The notes under the pieces are model-generated. The model worked only from the letters and a program-made list of their open reading frames with translations. It searched no databases and had not been told where the DNA came from. From positions 1 through 30,133 of the forward strand of contig JAFGCA010000406.1 in assembly GCA_016932895.1 (NCBI GenBank): 30,133 nucleotides of DNA. The letters are read 5' to 3'. The DNA comes from Sedimentisphaerales bacterium. Its GTDB lineage: Bacteria; Planctomycetota; Phycisphaerae; Sedimentisphaerales; SG8-4. The translations under genes and the position numbers were made by a program. This document shows, in pieces, positions 9,090 to 17,509 of this stretch. Numbering within the stretch: the stretch's first letter is position 1; the number at the start of each line of letters is the position of its first letter.

Positions 9090-11612
9090 TCATTCGTCGT
9101 CGGCGAAGGCAAATTCTCCGTTCTCGACCGACCAGTCCAATCCGAAGAAGCCGGCGGCGAGGTCTTCTGAGCTGCCGGCGTCGTTCGGGTCCACGCGGGT
9201 GACCATGCAGTCGGGGTAGCGAACGAAGGACCGGAACAGCGAGACCGGGTAGGTGGCCCGCATGCCGGCCGGTCCGCTGCCGCTGATCACCGCCACGGAG
9301 GCGACGTCGCTGTCCGTGCGCGGCTGGAGGAACACGGCCGAGAGGTCGTCGCCGACGAAACGCCGCTCTCCGAGGCGCACCTCGCCCCGGCGGACTTGAA
9401 CCGGGCTCTGGCCCAGGAGGGCGGGCCAGGCGGCGTTGGTATCGGCGTTGCCGTAGAGAACGACCGTGCGGTCGGCGCAGCGAGACGGCTCGAAGGCGCC
9501 GTCGGCAAGTACGTCCACCGCGCCGTTGCCGCGATACCAGAAGGTTTCGGCGTCGTATCGCGCCTTGTTGAAGGCCCAGGCGTTTTCTTCGGGCGTGCCG
9601 CCGGTCCCGTAGACGAGCAGGAAGCGGTGTTTCAGCTCGTCCTTGATGCTGCCGTAGCGGTGGGGGCCTTTGTGCCGCAGCGGCGGTTTCTCAATGCACT
9701 GCCAGCGGTCGTCCTGCTTGCCCAGCCAGAGGGCGCCCGTCCGCTCGGGGTAGGGGATATCGGCGAGCTCCTGCCCGTCCAGCTCTACCGTGATGGTCTC
9801 GGCGGCGCGCAAATGCCCGACGTCCAGCCGCAGGACCGCGACGTTTTCCGTGGTTCCCTTGAAGAGGCGTTTGCCGGGCCAGACGTGGATACTCGCTTTG
9901 CTGAGGTCCAGGTGACGGATCTGCCCCTCGATCGCCAGCCAGTGACAGCGGCTGGAGACGCCGGGATTGGCGGTGACGAACTCGACGTCGCGCACCGCGA
10001 AGGCCGGAGGCAGAGCGTGGCGGGCGAACAGATCGAACATGAAAGGCCAGTCCACGCAGGCCGAGCCGCCATCGTTGTACTCGTTGCCCCACCAGTGTCC
10101 CTGGCCCGGCTCCTCGTGGTAAATCCAGTCGTGGTGGAGATCCTCCAGGACTTCGGCCATTCGCTGGGCCTGGGAGGCCGGCACGTTGTCGTCGTTGCCG
10201 CCGTGCAGTATGTAGAGGCCCTGCTGCTTGAGGTTGGCCGCCAGCGCGATCGTGTCGCCCGATTTTCGACAGCGACGCAGAAGGGTTTCCAACGGCGACT
10301 CGTCGGTATTCTCGCGTTGCCGCCCGCCGTAGGAAGAGCGGGAGAGCCAGCCGGCGCTGGGGCCCACCGCGGCGAAGCGGTCGGGGTAGGTCACGCCCAG
10401 GTGCCAGGCGCCGTGGCCGCCCATGGAGTGGCCCGTGAGGTAGACTCGCGAGGGATCGTGACGCAGCGATTTCTGCGCCAGCGCGAGCACTTCCATGGCG
10501 TCCATGCGACCGAAGTCTTCCCAGTCGTATCCGAAGGGCCGGCGGTTCGTCGGAGCGACGACGTGGAACCAGCTCTTGGACGAATAGGCGCCGGTCTGCC
10601 CGTGGGCTTCGACTCCCGCCCCGTGGCAGGTGAGCACAAGCGCCGGCGCGGGGTCGTCGGACCCTGTCGCCAGGGCGGGCCGCACGCTGTAGTACTGAAC
10701 GCTGCCGTCGATGTCACTGACGAACGTGATCTTGCGTCGCTGGTCGGCGCCGACGACCTTCAGGCTCAACGGGATGCTGTGACATGATGCGCCCGCCCGG
10801 CGCAGTTCGAGCGTGCCGGCGACCGGGTCGGCCTCCACGGGGGCCGTTGAGCGAATGCGAAATCCCACTTTACGAACGCTCAACGGGGGGATGACAGGGA
10901 CCGCCGTGGGGTCCTTTTTCAGACCGGCGGCTTTGGCGATCAGGGTGAAGCCGTCGGCCGGCTCGGTGCTGGCGTTGATGATGACGACGGCGCCCCAGGT
11001 GTCAGCGGCCTCGCCGGCGACCAGATCGGGAAGGGTGGTGTCGCTGGTGTGCAGAAAGACCGGCGTCGGCGGTTCGTAGAGCCGGACTTTGAATCGGCCT
11101 CTCCCGGCCCGAAACAGCAGATGATTCGTCCCCTCGTTCATGAGGACCGGCACATGAACGTAGCCATGGTTGTATATATCGGTGCCGCGTGGTTCCCCGT
11201 TGACGTAGGTATCGCCCTGTCCGGCCGCGTGGAGAACGAGCGCCTGGGCCCGATCCGATACGACCGGGGCATACAAATAGTCCCCACGTTCTTCGATGCT
11301 GCCGTTGTCGTCAAACTCGACGCGTTTCCATTGCCATTCGTCACGCCCGGGGAGGCTTTCGCCTTCCTCGGGACCGAATTGCGCCAGCGTTCCGTTTACC
11401 AGGCGGCGCCGCACGGGATCGCTGCCGCCAAGGGAAGAACCACGCCGGCGGGGCCCGTCATCGGCCTGCCCGGTCCGGGTCAGCAGCAGGCCCGATTCCG
11501 GCGCGGTCCCTGGATCCTTCGCCTCAACGCGGGCCGATGCCGCGAGCGTCCCGAGACAGGCAAGCAAGAATACGCGTATGAAACCAATCGGTGTGAAAGA
11601 GCCTTTGCGCAT
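9090..11612 (-). CDS. Secreted prolyl-oligopeptidase-type alpha/beta hydrolase (esterase or peptidase)
   Basis: This is a large exported serine hydrolase of about 840 residues. The ATG was chosen over an upstream TTG because AGGAAGG lies five bases before it and it starts a signal peptide (residues about 1-30, with a weak LLAC lipobox-like motif). Residues about 60-300 look like beta-sandwich domains. The alpha/beta-hydrolase core follows: nucleophile Ser396 in GHSMGGHGAWH, probable acid Asp474 in HGGNDDNVP, and His506 in GQGHWWGNE. This arrangement is typical of PF00326-type S9 peptidases and related secreted carbohydrate or feruloyl esterases. The C-terminal third is probably beta-rich and unassigned (VNGEPRGTDIY lies N-terminal, HVWPGKRLF after the core). 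Placement among hydrolases of plant-type glycans favours deacylation or peptide cleavage, but the sequence does not decide. Confidence 0.83.
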   Translation of the reverse strand: MRKGSFTPIGFIRVFLLACLGTLAASARVEAKDPGTAPESGLLLTRTGQADDGPRRRGSSLGGSDPVRRRLVNGTLAQFGPEEGESLPGRDEWQWKRVEFDDNGSIEERGDYLYAPVVSDRAQALVLHAAGQGDTYVNGEPRGTDIYNHGYVHVPVLMNEGTNHLLFRAGRGRFKVRLYEPPTPVFLHTSDTTLPDLVAGEAADTWGAVVIINASTEPADGFTLIAKAAGLKKDPTAVPVIPPLSVRKVGFRIRSTAPVEADPVAGTLELRRAGASCHSIPLSLKVVGADQRRKITFVSDIDGSVQYYSVRPALATGSDDPAPALVLTCHGAGVEAHGQTGAYSSKSWFHVVAPTNRRPFGYDWEDFGRMDAMEVLALAQKSLRHDPSRVYLTGHSMGGHGAWHLGVTYPDRFAAVGPSAGWLSRSSYGGRQRENTDESPLETLLRRCRKSGDTIALAANLKQQGLYILHGGNDDNVPASQAQRMAEVLEDLHHDWIYHEEPGQGHWWGNEYNDGGSACVDWPFMFDLFARHALPPAFAVRDVEFVTANPGVSSRCHWLAIEGQIRHLDLSKASIHVWPGKRLFKGTTENVAVLRLDVGHLRAAETITVELDGQELADIPYPERTGALWLGKQDDRWQCIEKPPLRHKGPHRYGSIKDELKHRFLLVYGTGGTPEENAWAFNKARYDAETFWYRGNGAVDVLADGAFEPSRCADRTVVLYGNADTNAAWPALLGQSPVQVRRGEVRLGERRFVGDDLSAVFLQPRTDSDVASVAVISGSGPAGMRATYPVSLFRSFVRYPDCMVTRVDPNDAGSSEDLAAGFFGLDWSVENGEFAFADDE

Positions 11613-12069
11613 GGAAGCCTTCCTTTCGTCATACAAGCGGTCAAGAGAGCCAGCGCTCGCGACTTGCCGTTTCCCGGCACGATCGCGCCCGCGCGAAACA
11701 GAGCACAGATTCTACCAGAGACGACGTTTCGCAGAAAGGACGAGATCTGCAAAGCGTGAAGCGATAGCTGCCCCGAGAGACGCTTGACGCCGGTCCACCG
11801 GCGCAGGGCCATGATGTTACCGCAGGGCGGCGGCGCGCCTTATAGAGGTGAAGGCCAATGAATCAAGGATCGCACCATGAATCTCGTGCTCACCATACTG
11901 CAAATCGTCGTTCTCCTGACCGTTACATTCGCCTACGGCAGGGAGTAGATTGTCCCGCACGTTCCGGGTCCGCCCGGCACTTCGCTCCTGTGCGGCCGGG
12001 AAAGATTGATTTCTCCGGGCAGAGTTGGTATCTCTCTGGTGATTGAACTCCGTTTGGGTGGATCGTCCT
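11613..12069. other. Divergent intergenic region with a strong hairpin
   Basis: This 457-base gap lies between the divergent esterase (-) and SpoIIE phosphatase (+) genes and should hold both promoters. A perfect 16-base palindrome, CGCCGGTCCACCGGCG, lies at 11788-11803. A very short frame that could encode a membrane peptide is at 11877-11948. No convincing promoter pair could be chosen by eye. Confidence 0.5.
11877..11948 (+). CDS. Possible 23-residue membrane peptide
   Basis: An ATG with AAGGA seven bases upstream opens a 23-codon frame. The product is one hydrophobic segment (LVLTILQIVVLLTVTFAYG) followed by a charged end and TAG. It could be a single-span small protein upstream of the phosphatase, but a chance frame is equally possible. 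No family is recognised. Confidence 0.25.
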   Translation: MNLVLTILQIVVLLTVTFAYGRE

Positions 12070-13482
12070 ATGCCTTCGTCATTCGATGAGGAAATCTCGC
12101 TGGCTTCGGAGCAGAAGCGTAGTCAGTGGATGCATCGGCGTCTGCTGGTTTACTGCCTGGTCTCAATGGCGGTCGCCGGCGTCGAGCTTGCGGTCCGTCT
12201 GATCACACTTCTGTTTCAGAGAGGGCCCTTCTTTGCGAATCTGCTGTCCCGCAGCGGTTCCGACGTTTTGCCCGGGGTGGTGGCGATCGCAGTGTTCTAC
12301 ATTGGGTACAGGCGGGCCAGGGACCGTTCGCTCGACCGGGTGGCCGTGATTCGCTACAGCTTCGTGATGATTCTCGCCCTCGGGGTCATGGCTCTTCTCA
12401 TTCGGCCGGTCTTTGCCGCTTTTCCGCTGCGGGCGCTCGTTACCAGCTCCGGGGCCGCTCCGATGCACGGTCAGCCTTCGATCTTCGGGCGCGTTCTGAT
12501 GATCCATCTGGTTGGAGCGCTGTTTATTCCCTGGACGGTGCGCGAGGCCTTCGGCGTGTTGCTGGCTTTGTGCGGCCTGGGGCTGGTCTCGAATGTGCTC
12601 TTCACCACCGGCTCGCTGGGACATCGCGTCTTCGCGGTGGTGATCATGCCTCTGGCGGGCGTGCCCGGACTGCTCTTTTGCTGGGTCCGCCACAGTCGCT
12701 TTCGCAGCAAGTTCAAGATCGAGCACCTGCTGGGTCGATACGGCCAACTCCAGCAGGAGCTCGAGCAGGCCCGGCGAATCCACGAGATGCTGTTTCCCAA
12801 CGAGATCACGGAGGGGCCTTTTGAGTTGCGGTATCGCTACGAGCCGATGCAGCAGATCGGCGGCGATTACGTGTACGTGCATCGCGATTCGGCGGGGCGT
12901 CTGAACGTGGTCGTTCTCGACGTGACCGGCCACGGTATCACGGCCGCCTTGACGGTCAACCGGATTCACGGGGAGATGGACCGGCTCTTCGGCGAGAACG
13001 ACGATCGTCAGCCGGGCGACGTGCTCAAGGCGGTGAATCGGTACTTCTGCGTTTCGCTGGCGCGACACGGCATCTTTGCCACGGCCGTAGCGGCTCGGAT
13101 CGACCAGGAAGGCGACTGCCTGGAATGGGCCAACGCGGGCCATCCGCCGCCTTTCGTGCTGGACACGCAGGGCCAATGCATTCCCCTCGATTCGAATGCC
13201 GTCATGCTCGGTGTGCTGGATGATCCCGCGTACGAATGCGTCACGCAGACCCTGGGCTTCTCCGACGGCGACCGTATCGTCCTCTATACCGACGGGGTGA
13301 TTGAGGCACACGACGACCGGTATGAGATGCTCGATATCGAAGGTTTCCAGCAGGTGCTGCGGGAAAAGGCGTCGCGGCCGGCGGGGCGGCATCTCTCGGA
13401 GGAACTGCTGCGCGAGGTCCAGCATTTTCGCAAGGGTCCGGCCGAGGACGACATTTTGATCGTGGAGCTGAGCCGATCCTGA
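12070..13482 (+). CDS. Membrane-anchored SpoIIE-family PP2C serine phosphatase
   Basis: This protein probably dephosphorylates a serine or threonine on a regulatory partner such as an anti-anti-sigma factor, in response to a membrane or periplasmic cue. The ATG at 12070 has GGTGGA about eight bases upstream; a TTG nine codons earlier is the alternative. Residues about 24-205 contain roughly five or six membrane segments. A short coiled coil (RYGQLQQELEQARRIHEML) then leads into the SpoIIE domain, residues about 245-468. Metal-binding acids are present: Asp266 in GGDYVYV, Asp284 in DVTGHG, Asp408 in YTDGVIEA, and Asp460/Asp461 in EDDILIV. No HAMP, PAS or receiver domain is visible, and no STAS or HATPase partner lies nearby. 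The gene converges on the NHL protein gene 35 bases away. Confidence 0.9.
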   Translation: MPSSFDEEISLASEQKRSQWMHRRLLVYCLVSMAVAGVELAVRLITLLFQRGPFFANLLSRSGSDVLPGVVAIAVFYIGYRRARDRSLDRVAVIRYSFVMILALGVMALLIRPVFAAFPLRALVTSSGAAPMHGQPSIFGRVLMIHLVGALFIPWTVREAFGVLLALCGLGLVSNVLFTTGSLGHRVFAVVIMPLAGVPGLLFCWVRHSRFRSKFKIEHLLGRYGQLQQELEQARRIHEMLFPNEITEGPFELRYRYEPMQQIGGDYVYVHRDSAGRLNVVVLDVTGHGITAALTVNRIHGEMDRLFGENDDRQPGDVLKAVNRYFCVSLARHGIFATAVAARIDQEGDCLEWANAGHPPPFVLDTQGQCIPLDSNAVMLGVLDDPAYECVTQTLGFSDGDRIVLYTDGVIEAHDDRYEMLDIEGFQQVLREKASRPAGRHLSEELLREVQHFRKGPAEDDILIVELSRS

Positions 13483-13517
13483 ACGTCGGACACGCCGCCG
13501 GCGACCTGCTCAGCAAA

Positions 13518-14507
13518 TCACAGCCCCGGTGAAAACTTCTGGGCCCGTTGACCCTGGATGTCTCCGAGGTAGAGATTCCCCTGCGAATCGGCGGCGATGC
13601 CGTGCACCCAGTCGAGCTGTCCCGGCTTGCCGGGCGAGACTGTGGGTTGCGGCAACGGCAGGCGCAGCAAAACCTTGCCGTTGGCGCTGAGCTTCATCAC
13701 CATTTGGTCGGGCGGGGGAGTCACCATCCATTCGTCGGTCCCGTCCTTCTTCACGGGCGAAGACCCGCAGACCCAGATTTCGTCGTCCCCGGTCACATGG
13801 AGGCCCCAGGGTGTGATGAGATTGGCCCAGACCTCGAGCAGCTTGCCCTTGGTATCGAAGACCTGGATGCGGGCGTTGTCGCGGTCGGCGACGTAGAGGC
13901 GGTTCTGCGAATCGGCCACGATGGCGTGGGGAAGGGCGAACTGGCCCGGTTCGGTTCCCTCGGCGCCCCACTGGTTGACGTACGCGCCCGTCCGGTCGAA
14001 ATGGACGATGCGTCGGTTGCCGTATCCGTCGGAGACGAAAATGTCACCGCTCGGCAGGACCGCCACGTCGGTGGGCCTGTCGAAGTGCGTCTCGTCGGTG
14101 CCGGCCTGTCCGACCTGGCCGAGCGTCAACAGGACTTTGCCCCGCCGATTATGCTTGCGCACGACGTGATCGGTGATGCTCGTGGTCCAGACGTTCCCCT
14201 CGGGACCGATGCGGATGTAGTGTGCGCCTGCGAAGCCGTCGATATTCCAGGCACGCACGAACGTTCCGTCGGGGCGGTAGATCTGCACCGCCGGCTCGTT
14301 TCGGGTGAAGATGTGCACGCGGTCGCGGGCGTCCACCGCAATGCCCGGCATCTGGCTCCACTCGATGTTCTGTGGTTTCCGGGGCCACGCCGGATCGACG
14401 ACCAGACGGACCGATGCGTCACTCGCAGGGCCCGACGCTTCCCCGGCCCCGGCGGCGGGACACCACCACGCGACGGCCATGACAGCACTTACGACCAGTC
14501 TTGCCAT
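13518..14507 (-). CDS. Exported NHL-repeat beta-propeller protein
   Basis: The 329-residue product has a Sec signal (residues about 1-22, ending AGA) and a series of NHL-type blades. Recurrent units include GIAVDARDRVHIF, FDRPTDVAVLPSGDIFVSDG, FALPHAIVADSQNRLYVAD and WVHGIAADSQGNLYLGD, spaced as in a six-bladed propeller. The ATG was chosen over a longer frame because GGGAGGTG lies about five bases upstream and it starts the signal peptide. Such proteins resemble the lyase part of peptidylglycine alpha-amidating monooxygenase. Most bacterial relatives are uncharacterised binding or scaffold proteins, so no reaction is claimed. It follows GH127 on the same strand, 135 bases downstream, and may be cotranscribed. 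Confidence 0.87.
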   Translation of the reverse strand: MARLVVSAVMAVAWWCPAAGAGEASGPASDASVRLVVDPAWPRKPQNIEWSQMPGIAVDARDRVHIFTRNEPAVQIYRPDGTFVRAWNIDGFAGAHYIRIGPEGNVWTTSITDHVVRKHNRRGKVLLTLGQVGQAGTDETHFDRPTDVAVLPSGDIFVSDGYGNRRIVHFDRTGAYVNQWGAEGTEPGQFALPHAIVADSQNRLYVADRDNARIQVFDTKGKLLEVWANLITPWGLHVTGDDEIWVCGSSPVKKDGTDEWMVTPPPDQMVMKLSANGKVLLRLPLPQPTVSPGKPGQLDWVHGIAADSQGNLYLGDIQGQRAQKFSPGL

Positions 14508-14553
14508 TTTCTCACCTCCCTGGTTGGGGGGGCACGGCGGTGAGCCGCGCAAC

Positions 14554-14627
14554 GCGAAGCCCGGCGATGGCTCTGTTGTGTTCGCACGATCCCATCGCCA
14601 AGGCCTGCGGCCTTGACGCTGCCACCC
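14554..14627. repeat. Copy 2 of the intergenic inverted-repeat element
   Basis: This segment, 15 bases past the GH127 stop, shares with 8924-8996 the blocks GCGAAGC, GGCGATGG, TTCGCA, CCCATCGCCAAGGCC and GGCCTTGACGCTGCCACCC in the same order. It keeps the GGCGATGG/CCATCGCC pairing and the AAGGCC-TGC-GGCCTT hairpin (14600-14614). It has lost the left outer arm: the corresponding bases read GGGGGGCACGGCGGTGAG. Confidence 0.75.
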
Positions 14628-14642
14628 CGCACGTTGGTTGTT

Positions 14643-17069
14643 CTATTCGATGACCACCTCCTGGATACCGGCGGCCCAGTCTTTTTGGAGCTTGATTTCG
14701 AGCTGGATCGCGTCGGTTGTCACCGGCTCGAAGGCGACCTTGTTGAAAGTATCCTTCTTGAGGCCGTAAGCGGTCTTGTTGCTCACGGGTTCGAATCGGC
14801 CGGCGGCGTTACGGTACAGCACGCGCCAGGATTCGGGCAGGTGACACGCGCCGCGGCCCGTGTCGTCGAACCAGTACACCTTCAGGCTGGAAATCTCGTG
14901 CTTCCTGTCCCACTCGAACCGGACCCACTCGGTCGTGTCTTTGTGCGGCCAGAAATCAAGCTGGAGGGCCGAGGCGTCGGCGGAGTTTTCCGGGAGGTTC
15001 TGGTCCTTGATGGCCTCGAGGGAAACGTGCACGAAGGAGGCGGTGGTCTTGCTGGTGTAGGTGAGCGTATCGGCCGGCTCGGGGCGGGCCGCCTGCGCCT
15101 CGCGCGCGGGCCACACGGTCATCTGGCCGCGTCCGCGATGGGCCCAGGCGTAATACGGGATGGCCGTGAATTCCTTCGTGCCGCTGGTGACGATCTCGCC
15201 GTCGAGGGTGCGCTTGGCGACCCGGGCTTCGCCGGTGAGCACCGTGACGCCGTTGAGCAGGTCGGGACGGTGCCGGGCCTTGAGTGTGGCATCGTCGGGG
15301 ATCACGAGGTTCAGCACCTTGCCGTCGTTGTCGGGCCACTCCAGGCAGAAAACGAGGGGGCCGCGCTGCAGGGCGACCCGGCCGCGGTCCGCGGAGACTT
15401 CCGGATGAGCGACGATGCGGCGAATCGGCATGGGCAGGCTCAGACGGATCGTGTCACCTGTCTGCCAGGTGCGCTCGATCCGGGCGAAGCCGCGCTCGAT
15501 CGTCGGTGACACGTCCCTGCCGTTGACGCGGATCGACGCCTTCTCGCGCACCGTGTCCTGGAATCGGTACAGATCGCTCGGGACCGCTTCGTTGCGGGCC
15601 CAGCCGGGGATGCGGACGTAGAGGGCAAATGATTCGCTCTTCTCCGGCTCGACCGTGATTTCCACGACGCCTTTCCAGGGGTAATCGGTCGCCTGCTTCA
15701 GCGTGACCTTGTTGCTCTGCGTCTCGATGGTCGCGTCGCCGCCGATGAACAGGTTCACGTAGACGTTGTTGTTCTTGTGGGCGTAAGCGTATCCCGGAAC
15801 GGACGGGATGAACCGCGCGACGTTGGAGGGACAGCAGGCACAGCCGAACCACGGGCTGCGGGCATGCTGACCGGTGGATTCCAGCACGTTGGGGTAGAAG
15901 AACCGGTCGCCTTTCATCGAGATGCCCGAGAGGGCGGCGTTGTAGAGGACGCGCTCGAGCACATCGATGTACCGGGCGTCGTCGTGCATCAGGAACATGC
16001 GATGGTTCCAGTAGATGTTGGCGATGGAGGCGCAGGTCTCGCAATAGGCGGTCATGTTGGGCAACTCGTAATGGCCGCCGAATCCCTCGTGGCCGCCGGC
16101 GGCGCCGATGCCCCCGGTGATGTAGAGCTTGGTGGTCAGGACGTCGTCCCAGATGGTGTCGATGGCCTTGATGTACTCCATGTTCCCGGTCAGGGCGGCC
16201 ACGTCGGCCATGCCCGTATAGAGATAGGCGGCCCGCACGGAATGGCCGACGGCTTTGGTCTGCTCGGTGACGGGCTTGTGGTCCTGCGAATACATTCCGT
16301 AGAGCCCGCGATCGCCGTTCGGGCCGCGGTTGCCCTTGCGGCCGCGCTGGTCGAGGAAGAACTTGGCCTGGTCCAGGTACTTGCTGTCGCCGGTGGCGCG
16401 ATACAGCTTGCACAGGCCGATCTCAATTTCCTGATGGCCCGGCGGATCGGTGCGCTTGCCGGGTCCGAATACGTCACAGATCAGGTCGGCGTTTTCCGTC
16501 GCGACGTTCAGGAACGTCTTGTCACCGGTGACCAGGTAGTGGGCGACCGCCGCCTCGTACATGTGTCCCACGCAGTATTGCTCGTGCTTGCCGGCGATAT
16601 CGGTCCAGAGCTTCTCGGGCTGTCTGTCGGGGACCGAGTAGAAGGTGTAGAGATAGCCGTCCTCCCACTGGGCGCCGTCCATGATGGCGATCAGCTTGTC
16701 CAGGTACAGGCGCATCATCGTTTCCGGGTTCACCTGGAGCGAGTAGGCCGCGCCTTCCATGATCTTGTATACGTCGGAGTCGTTGAAGTAGATGCCCTCG
16801 TGCTTGCCTTCTTTGAGGCCGGCGGCCTTCTCGAAGTTGCTGATGCGGTCGGTCTCCTCGCATTTCTCGAAGCAGTAGGGGATCGTGACCGTGCGGTTGG
16901 TCTCCAGGCGCGGCGTCCAGAAACCGTCCTGGACGTGGACGTGATTGAAGGGCACCGGCTTGACGTTGTACTCTCGTTCCAGGGGCGCCTCGTCCGCTCG
17001 AACCGCGACGAGTCCCACTACCATGAAAACTGCCAGAAATGCTGCAAGTACAGATCTTCGACTTTCCAT
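14643..17069 (-). CDS. Exported GH127 beta-L-arabinofuranosidase with C-terminal discoidin-like domain
   Basis: GH127 enzymes release beta-L-arabinofuranose, classically from the short beta-arabinan chains on hydroxyproline-rich plant glycoproteins. The 808-residue product starts with a Sec signal (cleavage near VRA, residue 25), and GAGGT lies six bases before the ATG. The alpha/alpha-barrel contains the zinc-cysteine active site: Glu344 and Cys346 in YCETCA, and Cys412-Cys413 in GCACCPSN. This matches the Glu plus three Cys arrangement of the family, with Cys412 in the nucleophile position. A beta-sandwich follows. Residues about 665-808 (YTSKTTASFVHVSLEAIKD, WVRFEWDRKHEISSLKVYWF) look like an F5/8-type carbohydrate-binding domain. 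It diverges from the GH106-like gene across 440 bases. Family assignment is firm; exact linkage is inferred. Confidence 0.93.
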   Translation of the reverse strand: MESRRSVLAAFLAVFMVVGLVAVRADEAPLEREYNVKPVPFNHVHVQDGFWTPRLETNRTVTIPYCFEKCEETDRISNFEKAAGLKEGKHEGIYFNDSDVYKIMEGAAYSLQVNPETMMRLYLDKLIAIMDGAQWEDGYLYTFYSVPDRQPEKLWTDIAGKHEQYCVGHMYEAAVAHYLVTGDKTFLNVATENADLICDVFGPGKRTDPPGHQEIEIGLCKLYRATGDSKYLDQAKFFLDQRGRKGNRGPNGDRGLYGMYSQDHKPVTEQTKAVGHSVRAAYLYTGMADVAALTGNMEYIKAIDTIWDDVLTTKLYITGGIGAAGGHEGFGGHYELPNMTAYCETCASIANIYWNHRMFLMHDDARYIDVLERVLYNAALSGISMKGDRFFYPNVLESTGQHARSPWFGCACCPSNVARFIPSVPGYAYAHKNNNVYVNLFIGGDATIETQSNKVTLKQATDYPWKGVVEITVEPEKSESFALYVRIPGWARNEAVPSDLYRFQDTVREKASIRVNGRDVSPTIERGFARIERTWQTGDTIRLSLPMPIRRIVAHPEVSADRGRVALQRGPLVFCLEWPDNDGKVLNLVIPDDATLKARHRPDLLNGVTVLTGEARVAKRTLDGEIVTSGTKEFTAIPYYAWAHRGRGQMTVWPAREAQAARPEPADTLTYTSKTTASFVHVSLEAIKDQNLPENSADASALQLDFWPHKDTTEWVRFEWDRKHEISSLKVYWFDDTGRGACHLPESWRVLYRNAAGRFEPVSNKTAYGLKKDTFNKVAFEPVTTDAIQLEIKLQKDWAAGIQEVVIE

Positions 17070-17184
17070 AAAATACCTCGTTTACCAGATGTCACTTTCG
17101 TCTTGGTTTCCCAGCCAATCATAGCAACCGGATCGCTTTCTGCAACTCCCTATTCCTGCCGGGCCGGCCCGCCGAGGAGATAGG

Positions 17185-17257
17185 CGGGGGCGTCGATTGC
17201 ACTGGCTGGTCTCGGGCTCTGTTGGTGTGGTATCTTCTTGCAGGCCCCCGTTTTTTT
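17185..17257 (+). terminator. GC stem followed by T-run, possible leader terminator or attenuator
   Basis: CGGGGGC and GCCCCCG can pair across about 52 bases and are followed at once by seven T, the layout of an intrinsic terminator read on the + strand. The loop is much longer than usual. No + strand gene ends nearby, so if real it would act in a leader of the GH106-like gene or stop read-through. Confidence 0.3.
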
Positions 17258-17273
17258 GCGTCTGCGGCGGTAT

Positions 17274-17292
17274 GTAACAGGCAAATTGTTAC
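17274..17292. promoter_or_regulatory. Operator-like palindrome GTAACA-N7-TGTTAC
   Basis: GTAACA and TGTTAC are perfect six-base arms separated by GGCAAAT, in the region between two divergent glycosidase genes. The size and symmetry fit a dimeric regulator site. No regulator gene is in the window and no second copy was seen. Confidence 0.35.
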
Positions 17293-17422
17293 TTTTGCAG
17301 GGCTCTTCCGGGATGGAGCGAGAATAAATCCGTCTCCCGGCCGGGCCGAAAAGGTCGTGCACCCGACCGGTACCGTATGAAAGAGACTGTGTGTGAAAGT
17401 GCGTCTTCGGGTCCTGTTTGTG

Positions 17423-17450
17423 TTGACCTCGCCTGGTTTTGTCGTAGTCT
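17423..17450 (+). promoter_or_regulatory. Weak sigma70-like promoter before the GH106-like gene
   Basis: TTGACC (17423-17428) and TAGTCT (17445-17450) are separated by 16 bases and lie about 60 bases before the start codon. The -35 box is good and the -10 box poor. Confidence 0.3.
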
Positions 17451-17509
17451 ATCTGTATCGACAGGCAGCGCAGGTCTGAGCCGGCACGCAGAGGTTGGAG
17501 GATGAATTC

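Larger units (their letters stand above)
17070..17509. other. Divergent promoter region between GH127 and GH106-like genes
   Basis: This 440-base gap must drive both divergent genes. It contains a 12-base palindrome, CGGGCCGGCCCG (17160-17171). A long-range stem pairs CGGGGGC (17185-17191) with GCCCCCG (17244-17250), directly followed by seven T. An operator-like palindrome lies at 17274-17292, and a weak promoter-like pair at 17423-17450. No credible gene was found. Confidence 0.55.

Noticed and set aside
8869..9112. Overlapping small - strand frames in the repeat-bearing gap, one with a lysine-rich run after a stop
   Set aside because: They pass through the inverted repeat and lack a start with a ribosome binding site. 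They may include decayed coding sequence, but nothing can be named.
11858..12046. 62-codon + strand frame upstream of the phosphatase
   Set aside because: The product is basic and unordered without motif. The short hydrophobic frame within it has a better ribosome binding site.
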